From Micropterus salmoides (taxonomy: Eukaryota; Chordata; Actinopteri; Centrarchiformes; Centrarchidae): a stretch of DNA of 64,000 nucleotides. Under the pieces are notes generated by a model that ran no database searches, was not told where the DNA came from, and saw nothing but the letters and a program-made list of their open reading frames with translations. Shown here piece by piece: positions 61,691-64,000 of the stretch (positions are counted from its first letter, which is position 1; every line of letters begins with the position of its first letter). The stretch spans positions 12,761,403 to 12,825,402 of the forward strand of contig NW_024040040.1 in assembly GCF_014851395.1 (NCBI RefSeq), given 5' to 3'. A program made the position numbers and the translations under genes.

Positions 61691-64000
61691 CACAGAATAG
61701 TTTATTTCGTCCTGCCTTTTTAGACATCAGCAATGTTGTGTAGACAAATAGGCATATTAAGCAAAGACACCAGCTTGATTACACAGATCCATACAGCAGA
61801 GTGATCAATGCTCACTTTGATGCTACCTGACCTGAAGAGTTCATCACTCTGGCTGACCTTTCCCTCGCTCCACAAGTCACACTCCTCAACTGTTCATTCT
61901 CATCAGGCCTTCATTTTGTTACATCTGTCCGCAGCAAATGGTTGAATGAATTAGTGAGCACAGAGCGAGAGAACATCGCTCAAATGGAAACCTGCACAGC
62001 ACAGTCACTCCTTGTACAGCTCGTGTCAGAAAAATTTATTCAATCAAATGTCTTTAATGATGAAGGGCTTTGATTGTCTTGTCTGTTACTGACTTCATAA
62101 TCAAATAAATCATTACAAGTGTAATTTTTGTGAAAGTATGTTAATTTGAATATTTCTCTTTATCTCTTTGACTTTATATCTGATATTTATCAACCAGCCT
62201 CTTCTCTCCGATAACCTCAACATTTTTCTTGCTATCATTTGCTTTGTCCATCTTGCATCTGTGTGTGGCTGTAATGCCATTATTTGACATAAGTGCTTCA
62301 GCTGCATATAAATGTCAAGGGCACCCCCTTAAAGCCAAGCACAGTGCGTGCTAGAACAAAGCTACCCACTGCACCAGTCTGGAGTTTTCTTAGCAATTTT
62401 CCCGTTAATGACCACAATCACAGTTGGAGGGCAGTGTGTAAATGTGTGGTTGGTGTTAAGGCTCAAATTCTCTCAGAGGGATTAGAGGCCTGTTGACACC
62501 TGCAAGTGGGCACTGTCATTTAGCATCAAGAATCCCTGTTGACAGATGAATTCAGCTCAGTGACGAAAGGACTTGAGGTGATAATTGTGAAGTGAAAATC
62601 AGGAATGTCCTGATCCCTTATGTTGGATCCTGATCCGAGGCCTTCAGTGTTTAGTATCTGTTGATACCAATTATGATTGGTAAAGTATAAATTACAATAT
62701 AACAACAGCCGTACCTGACATGCCATTGGTATAATTGGCCTTTAAACTGAATGACTGAATCAAAGTATTCTTTACATGTGTTTATGGTGTTCTTTGGTCT
62801 TAGTTTTGAGGGGACTACTTCTGTATTTCCTTTTGGTCGATTCTGCAAAATCCTCCAGATCATGATGAATGAATTATTAAAACTGTGTTGTCCCACATGA
62901 AAGATGGATTGGCTAAATGTCCTTCCACCACCCCAAGCTCCACGCCCTCACTTTCTGCTTCACTACATAAAGGGCGAGACACTTTCTGCATTGGCACTGG
63001 AATTATGCACTAAAGAATTGTCCAATATGAACTTCAATTCAATTTCCCCTTAAGGTAAGGTTTTTAAGTTCTTGTCTCACCCGGGTTTGATCTATGGTCA
63101 CAGTGAGTAAAATCACCAATGGCGAATTACAGTTAACAGTACATACAACCCCAAACCCTCTCAACACAAATGCACACCCTCCTACAGAACCACAACAAAC
63201 ACTTCTTTCCTTGCCGTGTGGCCTGCTCACCAGTTTGGATCTGTGTGTGGCCCGGGCTCATGTTTTTCATCGCCTCCACTCTTCTCTGTGCTGCAGCATC
63301 GCGGAGGTGAATCCTCTGCTGCCAGGAAACAGAATAAAACAATGGAGTCAGTGAGACATAGCAAGGCTAATGGATTCACCGCCGCCTCCTTCCCACCTTC
63401 GCTTTTCATGTGCAAAAGTATTCATCGAGTCTTGATGGCGCCAGCCATGCATGACACTGATTCATTTAAATGGCCCCGAAAAAAAATGAGAATCTTTCAC
63501 ACACCTGCAGAGTTGGCACAAAACAAATCAGGAGGGTTGTATTGAATCAGCATTTTATCTCAAGATGGTGCAAATGTTTGTTTACTGTTTTAATGCGCCC
63601 TGTTATGGCTCTGGTGTGGTTTTGGTTGATTTTTGCCGGTGAGGATTATATTCAGCGGTAGATCCTTTACTGTCACACACAGACTCCTTTTTTTACCCTA
63701 CAACATGGCAGGCAACATTGGCTGGCAAGTAAATAAGAACTGTTTGAGGGCTAAGCCGTTTTGTCGACTCCACAAAAGAGAATTTTAACGACCAAGCAAA
63801 ACTTTATTCAGCATTTTTAAAATAAGGGCGAAAACATGCTCTTATTCTGTGTACCAATAATAAAAGTTTAGACCGAGTTCTTAACTTGTGCTCTGAATCA
63901 GCTCTTAGTTAAATTATGGATCAGGGCCAGACAGAGTACTGAAATCCTACTGTGTATTCAAACTGTGTCTAGTTAGAATACCAGGCTGAAAAGATTTAGG

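Larger units (their letters stand above)
26002..64000 (+). other. il1rapl1: il1rapl1 intron 2 (partial, at least 38 kb)
   Basis: The intron starts at the gtaagt donor after the signal-peptide exon. I looked for the next exon, which should begin an Ig domain with a motif like DGCTDWS followed by a conserved Cys and Trp, and did not find it on the + strand. All open frames here are short and have no recognisable domain. Long stretches (26.1-31.5, 31.6-34.9, 35.3-43.9, 44.4-49.7, 50.3-55.0, 59.2-61.6 and 61.7-64.0 kb) contain nothing I can name beyond simple repeats. Very large 5' introns are a known property of this gene in vertebrates. Confidence 0.75.

Noticed and set aside
1..64000. CRISPR array, operon, viral genome or toxin system
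   Set aside because: No regularly spaced repeats, no gene clusters and no viral structural or polymerase motifs; the sequence is vertebrate-type intronic DNA.

Overview
The window looks like teleost fish nuclear DNA, probably from a spiny-rayed (percomorph-type) species. It is AT-rich and almost free of coding sequence. It carries repeats typical of teleosts: hAT and Tc1 DNA transposons, short inverted-repeat elements (MITEs), tRNA-derived SINEs, L2/CR1/Rex-like LINE debris, and long GT, TC and AT microsatellites. There are no bacterial-type operons, CRISPR arrays or rRNA genes. The many open frames of 60-175 codons are chance frames in non-coding DNA.

The one protein-coding feature I can support is a short exon on the + strand (25907-26001) with a clean acceptor and donor. 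It encodes a start methionine and a signal peptide (MKAPIPLLILL... then LKVVSKRGS). This matches the N-terminus of interleukin-1 receptor accessory protein-like 1 (IL1RAPL1), a synaptic organiser with three Ig domains and a TIR domain. Length and splice phase (27 codons plus one base) fit the first coding exon of that gene. The next exon, which should start the first Ig domain, is not in the window. The following intron is therefore at least 38 kb long, as expected for a gene known for very large introns.

Layout: 1-8200 is upstream or 5' intronic DNA with one LINE-tail insertion. 8230-9400 is locally CpG-rich and contains a good splice donor at 8823/8824; it is the best candidate for a promoter and untranslated first exon. 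8824-25906 would then be intron 1. It contains decayed MITE, hAT, SINE and LINE copies, a locally duplicated ~360 bp block (22.2 and 25.2 kb), and an 824 bp hAT transposon with perfect 8 bp target duplications that still encodes the transposase C-terminus. 26002-64000 is intron 2, with a 411 bp MITE, a Tc1 fossil, a 566 bp hAT-type MITE with perfect 8 bp target duplications, degenerate SINE-like copies and several microsatellites.

I found no novel multi-gene system. The strongest observations are the il1rapl1 exon, the two hAT elements with intact target duplications, the LINE tail with a 14 bp target duplication, and the duplicated block in which one copy is an empty site and the other is filled by a short teleost repeat.
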